Shown here: in pieces, positions 1-7,578 of the stretch | How positions within the stretch are numbered: position 1 is the stretch's first letter | Layout of the letters: each line of letters begins with the position of its first letter | From: a virus | Virus record (IMG/VR): IMGVR_UViG_3300025890_000170 | Span: 1 to 23,007 of that record | DNA length: 23,007 nucleotides | Reading direction: 5' to 3' (one strand) | Translations under genes and position numbers: made by a program | Notes under the pieces: generated by a model | What the model saw: only the letters and a program-made list of their open reading frames with translations | Databases searched by the model: none | What the model was told of the DNA's origin: nothing

Positions 1-1116
1 AATCTTTTTATGAATATGTTAAAAGAGAGAGCAGAAACAGGTCGTATCTATATTATGAATATTGATCATTGTAATACTCACTCTAGTTTTAAAGATTTAG
101 TTAGAATGTCAAACTTATGCCAAGAAATAACTTTACCAACAGACCCTTTACAACACATTGATGGTGAGGGAGAGATTGCTTTATGTATTCTATCTGCTAT
201 CAACGTAGGTACAATTGACAAAAGAGATGAGTTGGAAAACTTATGTGACTTGGCAGTTAGAAGTTTAGATGAGATTATAGATCATCAACAGTATCCTGTA
301 AAGGCTGCTGAAATATCCACAAAAGCTAGAAGAAGTTTAGGTATAGGTTATATTGGCCTTGCTCACTATCTTGCTAAAAAAGGATATACTTACGAACAAA
401 AATTAGGTTGGCGACAAGTTGATAAACTAACAGAAGCTTTCCAATATTATCTATTAAAGGCTAGTAGCGAAGTTGCTAAAGAAAAAGGCAAATGTGATTA
501 CTTTGATAGAACAAAATATTCCGATGGTATCTTACCGATAGACACTTACAAGAAAGAGGTAGATGAGGTTGTAACCAGAAATCTAACTTATGATTGGGAG
601 TGGTTAAGGAAAGAAATAAAAGAGTCGGGCCTCCGACATAGCACACTCTCGGCTCAAATGCCATCAGAATCCTCTAGTGTGGTTTCAAATGCTACAAACG
701 GCATTGAACCACCTAGAGATTATTTAAGTGTTAAGAAATCTAAAAAAGGCCCATTAAAACAGGTCGTACCAGAATATAAGAAATTAAAAAACAATTATAC
801 TTTATTATGGGATATGAAGAGCAACGAAGGATATATAAATATCGTTAGTGTAATGCAAAAGTATTTTGACCAGGCAATATCTGGTAACTGGTCATATAAT
901 CCTGAACATTTTGAAGACGGCCAAGTACCTATATCAGTTATGGCACAGGACTTGTTGACAACATATAAGTTAGGATGGAAAACATCTTATTATCAAAATA
1001 CGTATGATAGTAAGAAAGACGAAGACGAACCACAACATAGTATTGATTACGATACTCCTGTTGAGGATAAAAAAGAAGAAACAGAGGACGAGGCTTGCGA
1101 GTCTTGTACAATTTAA
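1..1116 (+). CDS. nrdA: Ribonucleoside-diphosphate reductase class Ia, large (alpha) subunit, 3' part (5' end outside window)
   Basis: Reduces ribonucleoside diphosphates to deoxyribonucleotides with the beta subunit NrdB encoded just downstream, in the cytoplasm. The frame is open from base 1, so the gene begins upstream; about 370 residues are seen against about 760 in E. coli NrdA. Counting from the Met at position 10, SNLCQEI holds the active-site Asn35-Cys37-Glu39 (E. coli N437/C439/E441). Cys59 in EIALC matches redox Cys462, the phosphate-binding stretch with SNATNGIEPPR is at about 226-236, and Tyr327-Tyr328 in SYYQNT match the radical-transfer pair Y730/Y731. The tail ends CESCTI, giving a CxxC swinging-arm thiol pair (363, 366), closer spaced than the CxxxxC of E. 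coli. All catalytic residues visible in this part are intact. The stop codon directly abuts the next ATG. Confidence 0.97.
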   Translation, partial: NLFMNMLKERAETGRIYIMNIDHCNTHSSFKDLVRMSNLCQEITLPTDPLQHIDGEGEIALCILSAINVGTIDKRDELENLCDLAVRSLDEIIDHQQYPVKAAEISTKARRSLGIGYIGLAHYLAKKGYTYEQKLGWRQVDKLTEAFQYYLLKASSEVAKEKGKCDYFDRTKYSDGILPIDTYKKEVDEVVTRNLTYDWEWLRKEIKESGLRHSTLSAQMPSESSSVVSNATNGIEPPRDYLSVKKSKKGPLKQVVPEYKKLKNNYTLLWDMKSNEGYINIVSVMQKYFDQAISGNWSYNPEHFEDGQVPISVMAQDLLTTYKLGWKTSYYQNTYDSKKDEDEPQHSIDYDTPVEDKKEETEDEACESCTI

Positions 1117-1791
1117 ATGAACTTTGTAGCAAACACACCGTATATTAAATGTTGGGTAAGAAAAGAATACTTACACGATTTAGAAAAAGGCCACGGCGAG
1201 TTAGTTGAGGCAGTTATGGTCGCTGTAAAATCTGTACAAGGTCGTGCTTTAATGTTTGAAGCATATCTACCAGAATATGGCGCTTGTTTTGATAAGTTTC
1301 CGTTATCTGCTTTTGTATGGAAAAAAGACTATAAAGAAGAAGAATTATTACCTTTAAGTACCATAGAGTTATGGGATAGTTTTAGTAATAATATTCAGTT
1401 ATGGTCAAAAAGATTATTAAAGAATTGTGATGTAGAAATTATGTTAAAAGGTGGTGGTAGAATAAAAGGTGAATATATGTTTACAATAGATAGTTGCCAC
1501 GGTGATGTAAATATGATAGACACAGGAGTTAGTGAGGTGCCATCTGAACATAAACAACACAATTTTGGTAAGTTAGACAATGGTCAATTCTTTGCTCAAC
1601 CTAATAATAGAATGCTGTGGTATGAACAAAGTTTAACACCTAAAGAATTAAAGAGACCAGACTTTCAAGTTTCAACTAGAAACTTTTATTGTGAACAAGA
1701 GTCCAAATGGGCATTTGGTGATAGTAATGATTACTTTTATGAAGACAAAGAAAGAAATGTAAAAGAAAAGGACGAATACAATAATGAGTAA
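1117..1791 (+). CDS. Conserved phage hypothetical protein between nrdA and nrdB
   Basis: Function unknown. The 224-residue protein has no signal peptide or membrane segment. It is rich in aromatic and charged residues, with a glycine-rich patch (LKGGGRIKGEY, near 110-120), several isolated cysteines without a clear metal-binding pattern, and an acidic/basic tail after about residue 205. The ATG follows the nrdA stop with no gap (TAAATG) and no obvious Shine-Dalgarno sequence, so translation probably depends on ribosomes finishing nrdA. Its end overlaps nrdB by 8 bases. From memory, T4-like cyanophages also carry a hypothetical gene between nrdA and nrdB, which suggests a role linked to reductase assembly or regulation; that role is inference only. 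Confidence 0.85.
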   Translation: MNFVANTPYIKCWVRKEYLHDLEKGHGELVEAVMVAVKSVQGRALMFEAYLPEYGACFDKFPLSAFVWKKDYKEEELLPLSTIELWDSFSNNIQLWSKRLLKNCDVEIMLKGGGRIKGEYMFTIDSCHGDVNMIDTGVSEVPSEHKQHNFGKLDNGQFFAQPNNRMLWYEQSLTPKELKRPDFQVSTRNFYCEQESKWAFGDSNDYFYEDKERNVKEKDEYNNE

Positions 1792-2887
1792 AACTGTTTT
1801 AAATAAAGACAAAAAATTAGACGCTACAAAACAACCAATGTTTTTTGGTGATGATTTACAAATACAAAGATATGATAATATGAAGTATCCTATATTTGAT
1901 AAATTAAATCAACAGCAATTAGGTTATTTCTGGAGACCTGAAGAAGTGTCTTTACAAAAAGACAGAAACGATTACCTTGAATTAAGAGATGAACAAAAGT
2001 TTATCTTTACTTCTAATCTAAAATATCAAACAATGTTAGATAGTGTACAAGGTAGAGGCCCTTGTTTAGCATTTTTACCTTTTGTATCTTTACCAGAATT
2101 AGAGGGTGCCATTGTTACTTGGGACTTTATGGAAACAATTCATAGTAGAAGTTATACATACATTATTAAAAACTTATACTCACAACCAAGTGAAGTATTT
2201 GACACTATTATACAAGACGAGAAGATTGAAAAAAGAGCAGAAAGTGTAACAAAAACTTATGATGACTTAATTAAAATGGGTTATCAATGGACATTAACAC
2301 CAGATAAAGTTGATATGTATGAACTTAAAAAGAAATTATATTTAGCTATGGTATCAGTAAACATACTAGAGGGCTTAAGATTTTATGTTTCATTTGCTTG
2401 TAGTTTTGCTTTTGGTGAACTAAAAAAATTAGAAGGCTCTGCTAAGATTATATCATTTATTGCTAGAGATGAAAGCCAACATTTAGCAATGTCACAAAGA
2501 ATTATTAATAATTGGAAAGACTATGAAAACGATAAAGACTTTACAAAGATTATAAAAGAAACAGAAAAAGAAGTTTACAAAATGTATGATGAGGCTGTAC
2601 AGGAAGAGAAACGTTGGGCAACTTATTTGTTTAGTAAAGGCTCAATGATAGGTTTATCAGAAAAACTTTTACACCAGTTTGTAGAATATATGGCAAATAG
2701 AAGAATGAAAGCCATACAATTAGCACCTGCTTACGACCAAAAAACAAATCCATTACCTTGGGTTGACCATTGGTTGAATAGTAGATCAACACAAAATGCT
2801 CCACAAGAAACAGAGATAGAATCTTATGTTATTGGTGGCATAAAACAAGATGTAAAAAAAGATCAATTTAAATCTTTTAAACTATAA
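1784..2887 (+). CDS. nrdB: Ribonucleoside-diphosphate reductase class Ia, small (beta) subunit
   Basis: Provides the diiron-tyrosyl radical used by NrdA for deoxyribonucleotide synthesis. The protein has 367 residues, close to the 375 of E. coli NrdB, and aligns along its whole length by eye. Diiron ligands are present: Asp86 (LDSVQG), Glu117 and His120 (METIHSRSYTY), Glu196 (NILEGLRF), and Glu230 and His233 (ARDESQHL). The radical Tyr124 lies in SRSYTY, so this is the tyrosyl-radical class Ia type and not a Phe or metal-only variant. The C-terminal SYVIGG resembles the docking tail of E. coli with its conserved Tyr. The ATG overlaps the upstream gene by 8 bases, and the stop overlaps the next ATG by one base (TAATG). 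Confidence 0.97.
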   Translation: MSKTVLNKDKKLDATKQPMFFGDDLQIQRYDNMKYPIFDKLNQQQLGYFWRPEEVSLQKDRNDYLELRDEQKFIFTSNLKYQTMLDSVQGRGPCLAFLPFVSLPELEGAIVTWDFMETIHSRSYTYIIKNLYSQPSEVFDTIIQDEKIEKRAESVTKTYDDLIKMGYQWTLTPDKVDMYELKKKLYLAMVSVNILEGLRFYVSFACSFAFGELKKLEGSAKIISFIARDESQHLAMSQRIINNWKDYENDKDFTKIIKETEKEVYKMYDEAVQEEKRWATYLFSKGSMIGLSEKLLHQFVEYMANRRMKAIQLAPAYDQKTNPLPWVDHWLNSRSTQNAPQETEIESYVIGGIKQDVKKDQFKSFKL

Positions 2888-3063
2888 TGGCAAACAAAGT
2901 AGAAAAAACCTGTTCATCCTGCGAAACTAAATATTCTATAATATGGGATATTGAAGAACAAGATTTACAACCTTTTACTTGTCCCTTTTGTGGATATGAG
3001 GTAGATAATGAGGAGGATGAAGTTGAGTGGGTTAATAAAGACGAAGACGATAATTGGAATTGA
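2887..3063 (+). CDS. Small zinc-ribbon protein (58 aa)
   Basis: A short gene of 58 residues. It starts at the ATG that overlaps the nrdB stop by one base (TAATG) and ends at the TGA at 3061. It has two CxxC knuckles, CSSC near residues 9-12 and CPFCGYE near 32-37, which is the pattern of a single zinc ribbon. A strongly acidic tail follows (EVDNEEDEVEW onward, about 15 of the last 22 residues polar or acidic). Such proteins often act as adaptors or nucleic-acid-binding accessory factors; the partner here is unknown. Its last 41-56 bases overlap the start of the resolvase gene in another frame. Paired CxxC motifs, coupling to nrdB and a clean stop make it a convincing gene despite its size. 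Confidence 0.8.
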   Translation: MANKVEKTCSSCETKYSIIWDIEEQDLQPFTCPFCGYEVDNEEDEVEWVNKDEDDNWN

Positions 3064-3613
3064 TTATAGTTTAAACAGTCCTGCCGTTTGTGTATCAACA
3101 AATGGTGGCACAGCGTTTAGTGATTGTTATTTTTACTATCTAACAAGTAAAAAGAAATACATTGGTAAAATGTTAGAGAACGTTATAGGTTATGAACACA
3201 AAGAATTTAAAAGTCCTATTGATAGATTTACAAACTTATCTAGTTGGGTTTTACACATACTCGACACACTACACAAAAAACAAAAAAACAAACACGTATT
3301 CATTGAGGGCTATTCGTATGGCTCAAAAGGGCAAGCTGTGTTTCAAATTGCTGAAAACGGCGGTATTCTCAAATACAGATTACAAAAAAGATTTACTTGT
3401 AAAACAATTGTGCCTAGCGTTGTCAAAAAACTGGCCACAGGTAAAGGCAATGCTGACAAACAAAAAATGTACGAAACGTTTACACAAACACAAGGCGTTG
3501 ATTTAATGAAAGCATTTGATCAACAAACATTAAACAACCCTATCACCGATATTGTTGATAGTTATTATATAATGAGGGCAGGTTTTGAAAATAGCATTAG
3601 TAACCACATTTAA
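3008..3613 (+). CDS. RuvC-like Holliday-junction resolvase / crossover-junction nuclease
   Basis: Predicted RNase H-fold endonuclease that would cut branched DNA during phage recombination or packaging. The RuvC pattern is present: IIGIDYS at 15-21 with Asp19, VFIEGYSYG at 97-105 with Glu100, and DIVDSYYI at 181-188 with Asp181 and Asp184 spaced as Asp138/Asp141 in E. coli RuvC. Length (201 aa, or 196 from the alternative start) is slightly above the 173 of E. coli RuvC. The start is uncertain. ATG 3008 gives MRRMKLSG, but AGGAGG at 3011-3016 lies 6 bases upstream of an in-frame TTG at 3023, which may be the true start. The 5' end overlaps the zinc-ribbon gene and the 3' end overlaps the next gene by 29 bases. 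Confidence 0.85.
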   Translation: MRRMKLSGLIKTKTIIGIDYSLNSPAVCVSTNGGTAFSDCYFYYLTSKKKYIGKMLENVIGYEHKEFKSPIDRFTNLSSWVLHILDTLHKKQKNKHVFIEGYSYGSKGQAVFQIAENGGILKYRLQKRFTCKTIVPSVVKKLATGKGNADKQKMYETFTQTQGVDLMKAFDQQTLNNPITDIVDSYYIMRAGFENSISNHI

Positions 3614-4313
3614 TAAAAGACTTTACGATTATTATGCTCATAAATTTATTGAGACATATAATTGGCCATTTGATCTATATGTTTACCACGAGGGTTGGCA
3701 TCCAGCAAAAGAGGGTATCTTCTTTAGAGACATACACAAATACAATCCAGAATTACAAGAGTTTATTGATAGAAACTCACCAAAAAATGTAGATAGTCAA
3801 TATGAAAAACATAAAGAAACTACAACAGACTATAAGATGGACGCTATACGATTTGCCTATAAGATATTTGCTAAGACACACTTAATGCTTGATTGTGATT
3901 ATGACTATGTGTTTTGGGCTGACGCTGATATTATATTTAAGAAAACCATAACAGAGAAAGAAGTAATAAGAAAGTTTTTACCAGAGGGCTGTGCTGTCTC
4001 ATTTATAGATAGACCAAGTTATTATAGTGAATGTGGTTTTGTAGGTTATAATTTAAAGGAACCCATTACAAAAAGTTTTATATATAATTTAAGAAGACAC
4101 TATACAAAAGATTTGCTATTCAAAGAAAGAGAATGGCACGATAGTTATGTTTGGGATTGTGTAAGAAAAAAATATCTACACGGTATTAGAACACATAATC
4201 TAGCACCAACTATTGATAAGGTTGGCAATCCTTGGCCTGACACATATATGGCTGAGTATTGTGACCACTTAAAAGGTAAAAGAAGAAAAGACGCAGGAGT
4301 GATGTTAAGATGA
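3585..4313 (+). CDS. GT-A fold glycosyltransferase, TTG start
   Basis: First gene of the glycan island, 242 residues. The N-terminus MKIALVTTFN is the usual first beta strand of a GT-A nucleotide-sugar-binding fold. YKMDAIRFAYKIFA (about 83-96) precedes VFWADADIIF, whose Asp113-Ala-Asp115 is the DxD metal and sugar-nucleotide site. Later SECGFVGYN (about 148-156) and HDSYVWD look like acceptor and catalytic regions. No membrane segment is seen. The start is a TTG at 3585 inside the resolvase gene (29-base overlap), with GAGGGCAGG a few bases upstream as a possible ribosome site; no ATG fits the conserved N-terminus. Donor and acceptor are unknown. The stop is coupled to the cupin gene by ATGA. 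Confidence 0.83.
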   Translation: MKIALVTTFNKRLYDYYAHKFIETYNWPFDLYVYHEGWHPAKEGIFFRDIHKYNPELQEFIDRNSPKNVDSQYEKHKETTTDYKMDAIRFAYKIFAKTHLMLDCDYDYVFWADADIIFKKTITEKEVIRKFLPEGCAVSFIDRPSYYSECGFVGYNLKEPITKSFIYNLRRHYTKDLLFKEREWHDSYVWDCVRKKYLHGIRTHNLAPTIDKVGNPWPDTYMAEYCDHLKGKRRKDAGVMLR

Positions 4314-4681
4314 GCAATAAAGCAGGCAAGATATGGGGTCAAACGGAAATGATTCACAAAAATGGAGTTTTAGAATTTCATAGAGTTGAATATAAAAAAA
4401 ATGTAGCGTGTTCTAAACACAGACATAAATTTAAATGGAATGGATTTTATGTTGAATCAGGAAAGATGATGATTAGAGTATGGCAACAAGGTAAACAATC
4501 AGGTTTAATAGATGAAACAATATTAAATGCTGGCGATTTTACTACCGTTAAACCAGGATTATTCCACGAGTTTATAGGTATGGAAGATGGTGTAGCATTT
4601 GAATTATATTGGGCAGAATTTGACCACAATGACATAGAAAGAGAAAGTCAAGGTCATTTAGTAAATGAGGGGATTAAATAA
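4310..4681 (+). CDS. Cupin-domain protein
   Basis: Small single-domain beta-barrel protein of 123 residues. Cupin motif 1 is seen as CSKHRHKFKWNGFYVESG, giving His37, His39 and Glu49 as metal ligands. Motif 2 is GDFTTVKPGLFHEF, giving His86. All four usual ligands are present, so it probably binds a metal. Cupins in polysaccharide clusters are often sugar isomerases, epimerases or WbuC-like proteins; the reaction here cannot be read from sequence. It lies between two glycosyltransferase genes and overlaps both neighbours (ATGA at its start, TAATG at its end), which points to a sugar-related role. Confidence 0.8.
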   Translation: MSNKAGKIWGQTEMIHKNGVLEFHRVEYKKNVACSKHRHKFKWNGFYVESGKMMIRVWQQGKQSGLIDETILNAGDFTTVKPGLFHEFIGMEDGVAFELYWAEFDHNDIERESQGHLVNEGIK

Positions 4682-4953
4682 TGACAAAAACATTTCCAGA
4701 GAATGATGTGTTTGTTGATGAAAACGGTATTTCTTATGGTGAAGATACACAAGCAATGGACAAAACATTTGAAAATGAATCAACACGTGATACAACACCT
4801 ATGGTAAGAATATCCGTAAAAGAGTATAACGATTTGAGAGATCAAGCAAAAGAGTCAGGTAAGTATATTACAGACCCTAGTTTGATTTCTATTATAGATA
4901 AGATAGAGGAACTAACAAGAGCATTAAGAAAACATATTGTTAGAAAATATTAA
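4681..4953 (+). CDS. Hypothetical protein with C-terminal helix (90 aa)
   Basis: Function unknown. The first half is acidic and probably disordered (FENESTRDTTP and surroundings). The second half, from VRISVKEYNDLRD on, alternates hydrophobic and charged residues and ends in a long amphipathic helix, ISIIDKIEELTRALRKHIVR, suited to coiled-coil or protein contact. No signal peptide or membrane segment is visible. It overlaps its neighbours by one base at each end (TAATG), so it is translated with the glycosyltransferases. It could be a small adaptor for them; that is inference. Confidence 0.75.
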   Translation: MTKTFPENDVFVDENGISYGEDTQAMDKTFENESTRDTTPMVRISVKEYNDLRDQAKESGKYITDPSLISIIDKIEELTRALRKHIVRKY

Positions 4954-5624
4954 TGATTAGAATATTTGTAGGATATGATAACAATGAAAAGGTGGCCTTT
5001 AGCACACTATCACATAGTTTATTAAAACACTCTACACAACCTATTTCTATAACACCAATTAGATTAGAAAATATAAAAGACATATTTGTTAGAGAAAGAT
5101 TAAAGATACAATCTACCGAGTTTGCCTTTAGTAGGTTTCTCGTACCTTATCTTTGTAATTATTCTGGCCACGCCATCTTTATGGATTGTGATATGTTATC
5201 GAGAGCTAATATTGCTGAACTATGGCGATTAAGAACTACAAAATATGCCGTACAATGTGTACAGCACGATTACACACCTACTAGCACAATTAAATTTATG
5301 AATCAACCACAAACACCATATCCTAAAAAGAACTGGTCTAGTATGATGATATTTAATAATGCTAAGTGTACAGCATTATCACCCGATTATGTGAATAGTG
5401 CCACAGGTTTAGAACTACATCAATTTAAATGGCTAGAGAGTGAAAACTTAATTGGTAATTTAGGTGTAGAATGGAATCATTTAGTTGGTGAATATGAGTA
5501 TAATGAGAATGCTAAGTTAGTACATTATACAGAGGGCGGCCCTTATTTTGAAAAATATAAAGATTGTCACTATGCTGACGAATGGTTTGATACCTTTAAA
5601 GAATCAACTCAAATAGGTTTATAA
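4953..5624 (+). CDS. GT-A fold glycosyltransferase (GT8-like)
   Basis: A 223-residue transferase of the type that begins IRIFVGYD. STEFAFSRFLVPYL (54-67) is followed by AIFMDCDML, whose Asp78-Cys-Asp80 is the DxD metal-binding site. KNWSSMMIFNN (126-136) and the C-terminal LVHYTEGGPYF (189-199, with His191) form the acceptor side and a typical end-of-domain motif. I recognise this overall pattern from bacterial glycosyltransferases related to GT8. Donor and acceptor are not predictable. No membrane anchor is seen. TAATG junctions on both sides tie it to the neighbouring genes. Confidence 0.85.
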   Translation: MIRIFVGYDNNEKVAFSTLSHSLLKHSTQPISITPIRLENIKDIFVRERLKIQSTEFAFSRFLVPYLCNYSGHAIFMDCDMLSRANIAELWRLRTTKYAVQCVQHDYTPTSTIKFMNQPQTPYPKKNWSSMMIFNNAKCTALSPDYVNSATGLELHQFKWLESENLIGNLGVEWNHLVGEYEYNENAKLVHYTEGGPYFEKYKDCHYADEWFDTFKESTQIGL

Positions 5625-6592
5625 TGAATACGATAGGCGTTTATACACAAACAACCACAGCGGCTGGTTATAAAGCAGATTTAGTTAAGGCTTTTGCTAA
5701 AGGTGTTGGTCAAGTAGCTAATGATAATTGGCGAGCAGAATTAGTACCAGAAAGTGAAGTTAAGAACGGATACTCTCACGTATTTTGTTTTAATTATCAA
5801 AGAACATATCCTAAAAAAGAAGCAAGAGTTGGTTTAACTTTAAGAAAAAGACTTATAGAAAGATATGAACCAGCAGGTAAGATATGGTACTTTGATAGTA
5901 ACGTTTTAAACTCTTATGAAAAAGTTAGACAACACTTACACAACTCATTTGTTAGAATTGCTTACGGTAAAGTTTTTCCTAATGAAACAAATTATTTTAA
6001 TGATAATCCTAAACCTAATAAATGGGAATATATGAGAAACACCTGTGGTATAGATGTAAGACCATATACAAAAACAGGTAAAAAAATTTATATATGTTGT
6101 AATAGAGGGACTGGTGGTTATTCAGGCCACGGTGTAAACGCTGCTGATTGGGCTATAGAGACAGCAAAGACATTAAGAAAATATACAGATAGATATATTG
6201 TTGTAAGAACTCATAGTGGTATGGGTCACCCTACAGCTGAAGAAGATATTAAAAAATTATACTCAGCAAAGAACGATATAAAAGATTTTGATATACACTC
6301 TCCTAGAAACAACTACCCCAATTTAATTGATGAGGTAAGAGATAGTTATGCTGTTGTGGTGTTTACATCATCATCTGGAGCGCCAGCAATTATAGAGGGT
6401 AAGGCATTGTTTGTAACTCACCCGACAGGTTATCTAACACCTATGAGCGCTGGTAAATTAGAAGATATAGAAAACCCTAATTACGATTTAGACAGAGATA
6501 AATTTCTACACGGCCTTGGCGAAAGTCATTGGACTTTAGCACAAATAGAAAAGGGCGATTACTTTAGAAAATTTTTAGAAAGGCAAAAATGA
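5624..6592 (+). CDS. Putative capsule/LPS-type glycosyltransferase, paralogue family copy 1
   Basis: A 322-residue protein with the two-lobe look of a GT-B enzyme and no DxD motif. It is a paralogue of the next gene and of the gene at 17893-18705. The shared path is an aromatic-aspartate segment (KIWYFDSNVL, about 86-95); a beta strand starting the second lobe (KIYICCNRG, about 154-162); KYTDRYIVVRTHS (about 186-198); and an end domain with FTSSSGAPAIIEGKALFVTH (247-266) then a DIENP element near 281-285. The last region resembles the nucleotide-sugar-binding end of KpsC/KpsS-like capsule enzymes. Compared with the other two copies it has diverged in the SxAxxEAI stretch. Start overlaps the previous stop (TAATG), and the end overlaps copy 2 (ATGA). 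Confidence 0.65.
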   Translation: MNTIGVYTQTTTAAGYKADLVKAFAKGVGQVANDNWRAELVPESEVKNGYSHVFCFNYQRTYPKKEARVGLTLRKRLIERYEPAGKIWYFDSNVLNSYEKVRQHLHNSFVRIAYGKVFPNETNYFNDNPKPNKWEYMRNTCGIDVRPYTKTGKKIYICCNRGTGGYSGHGVNAADWAIETAKTLRKYTDRYIVVRTHSGMGHPTAEEDIKKLYSAKNDIKDFDIHSPRNNYPNLIDEVRDSYAVVVFTSSSGAPAIIEGKALFVTHPTGYLTPMSAGKLEDIENPNYDLDRDKFLHGLGESHWTLAQIEKGDYFRKFLERQK

Positions 6593-7578
6593 TTAGAGCA
6601 GTAGATTGGGCAACCGATAAAGCAGACGAAAGAGAAAGAAAAGGTAAAAATAGAACAGACCCTTACATAGCCGCTTGTGCTCAAGGTATAACTGATTGTG
6701 AATACGTTAGAACTGAAAGACTAGATTTAGATAATGATAAATCGCCTTGTATTTTTAGAGGTCTTGGTAAATCACCACTTATTCATAAATGCATAGAAAA
6801 AGGCATAGACTTTTATTATATTGACACAGGTTATTTTGGTAACTTTGGTACTAAAAAGTGGCATAGAATTTCTAAAAATAATTTACAAACTTTAAATCAT
6901 ATAGGTGGAAAAGAAATTTATAAAACACTATTTGGTCTTACATATGGTGTAAAATATAAGAACGATCCTACAAAATCAATGCCTAGGACCTTTCATCACA
7001 AAGAACAACACATCTTTGATGATAGATTTGATAGAATGGGTTTAGGTTTAAGAACAAATCAAATATACACTAGACGAGCAAGATCAAACAGAATATTACT
7101 AGTGCCACCTAGTCAAAAAGTATTTAATCATTTTGGTGGTGACGCTGGTGAATGGACTGAAAGATTTTTAAAAGAGTCAAAAAAATACACAAACAGAGAG
7201 ATTGTATTAAGACCAAAAGCAAGTAGAAGTGACAGACAATCCTTTTCTTTACAAGATCAATTAATAAAAGAAGAATTTGATTCACTAATTACTTTTAATA
7301 GTATTGCTTCGTTAGAGGCAATAGTAAAAGGTTTTCCTGCTACAACTTTAGGGCCTAACGCTGGAGCCTATTTGTCTAATACAGATATTAAAAACATAGA
7401 CAATCCAAAATATCCTAAAGAAGGACATATAATAGAACATATGTTTTACCTATCATTATGTCAATTTACATCCGAAGAAATGGCAAGTGGTTGGGCATTT
7501 AAAGTAATTAATCAATTACAAGGTGGCCAAAAACCTAATAACTTTAAACTAGGACCTCATAAAGCAACATTATATTAA
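6589..7578 (+). CDS. Putative capsule/LPS-type glycosyltransferase, paralogue family copy 2
   Basis: A 329-residue paralogue directly following copy 1. It has DFYYIDTGYFG in the first lobe, then ILLVPPSQ, KKYTNREIVLRPKAS, and an end domain with FNSIASLEAIVKGFPATT, GPNAGAYLS, DIKNIDNP and an aromatic LSLCQFTSEEM helix. The Ser-Ile-Ala-Ser-Leu-Glu-Ala element is typical of GT-B-type capsule enzymes that bind a nucleotide sugar at this place. No transmembrane segment is seen. Tandem arrangement with copy 1 suggests gene duplication, but identity by eye is low, so the duplication is old. Product and linkage unknown. ATGA start, TAATG end. Confidence 0.65.
   Translation: MIRAVDWATDKADERERKGKNRTDPYIAACAQGITDCEYVRTERLDLDNDKSPCIFRGLGKSPLIHKCIEKGIDFYYIDTGYFGNFGTKKWHRISKNNLQTLNHIGGKEIYKTLFGLTYGVKYKNDPTKSMPRTFHHKEQHIFDDRFDRMGLGLRTNQIYTRRARSNRILLVPPSQKVFNHFGGDAGEWTERFLKESKKYTNREIVLRPKASRSDRQSFSLQDQLIKEEFDSLITFNSIASLEAIVKGFPATTLGPNAGAYLSNTDIKNIDNPKYPKEGHIIEHMFYLSLCQFTSEEMASGWAFKVINQLQGGQKPNNFKLGPHKATLY

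Noticed and set aside
834-841. TATAAATA, identical to the T4 late-promoter core
   Set aside because: It lies in the middle of nrdA, encodes conserved protein sequence, and the octamer is expected by chance in DNA this AT-rich.
3192-3506. 104-codon + strand ORF inside the resolvase gene
   Set aside because: It is out of frame with a protein carrying all RuvC catalytic acids; its Lys/Thr-rich product has no motif.
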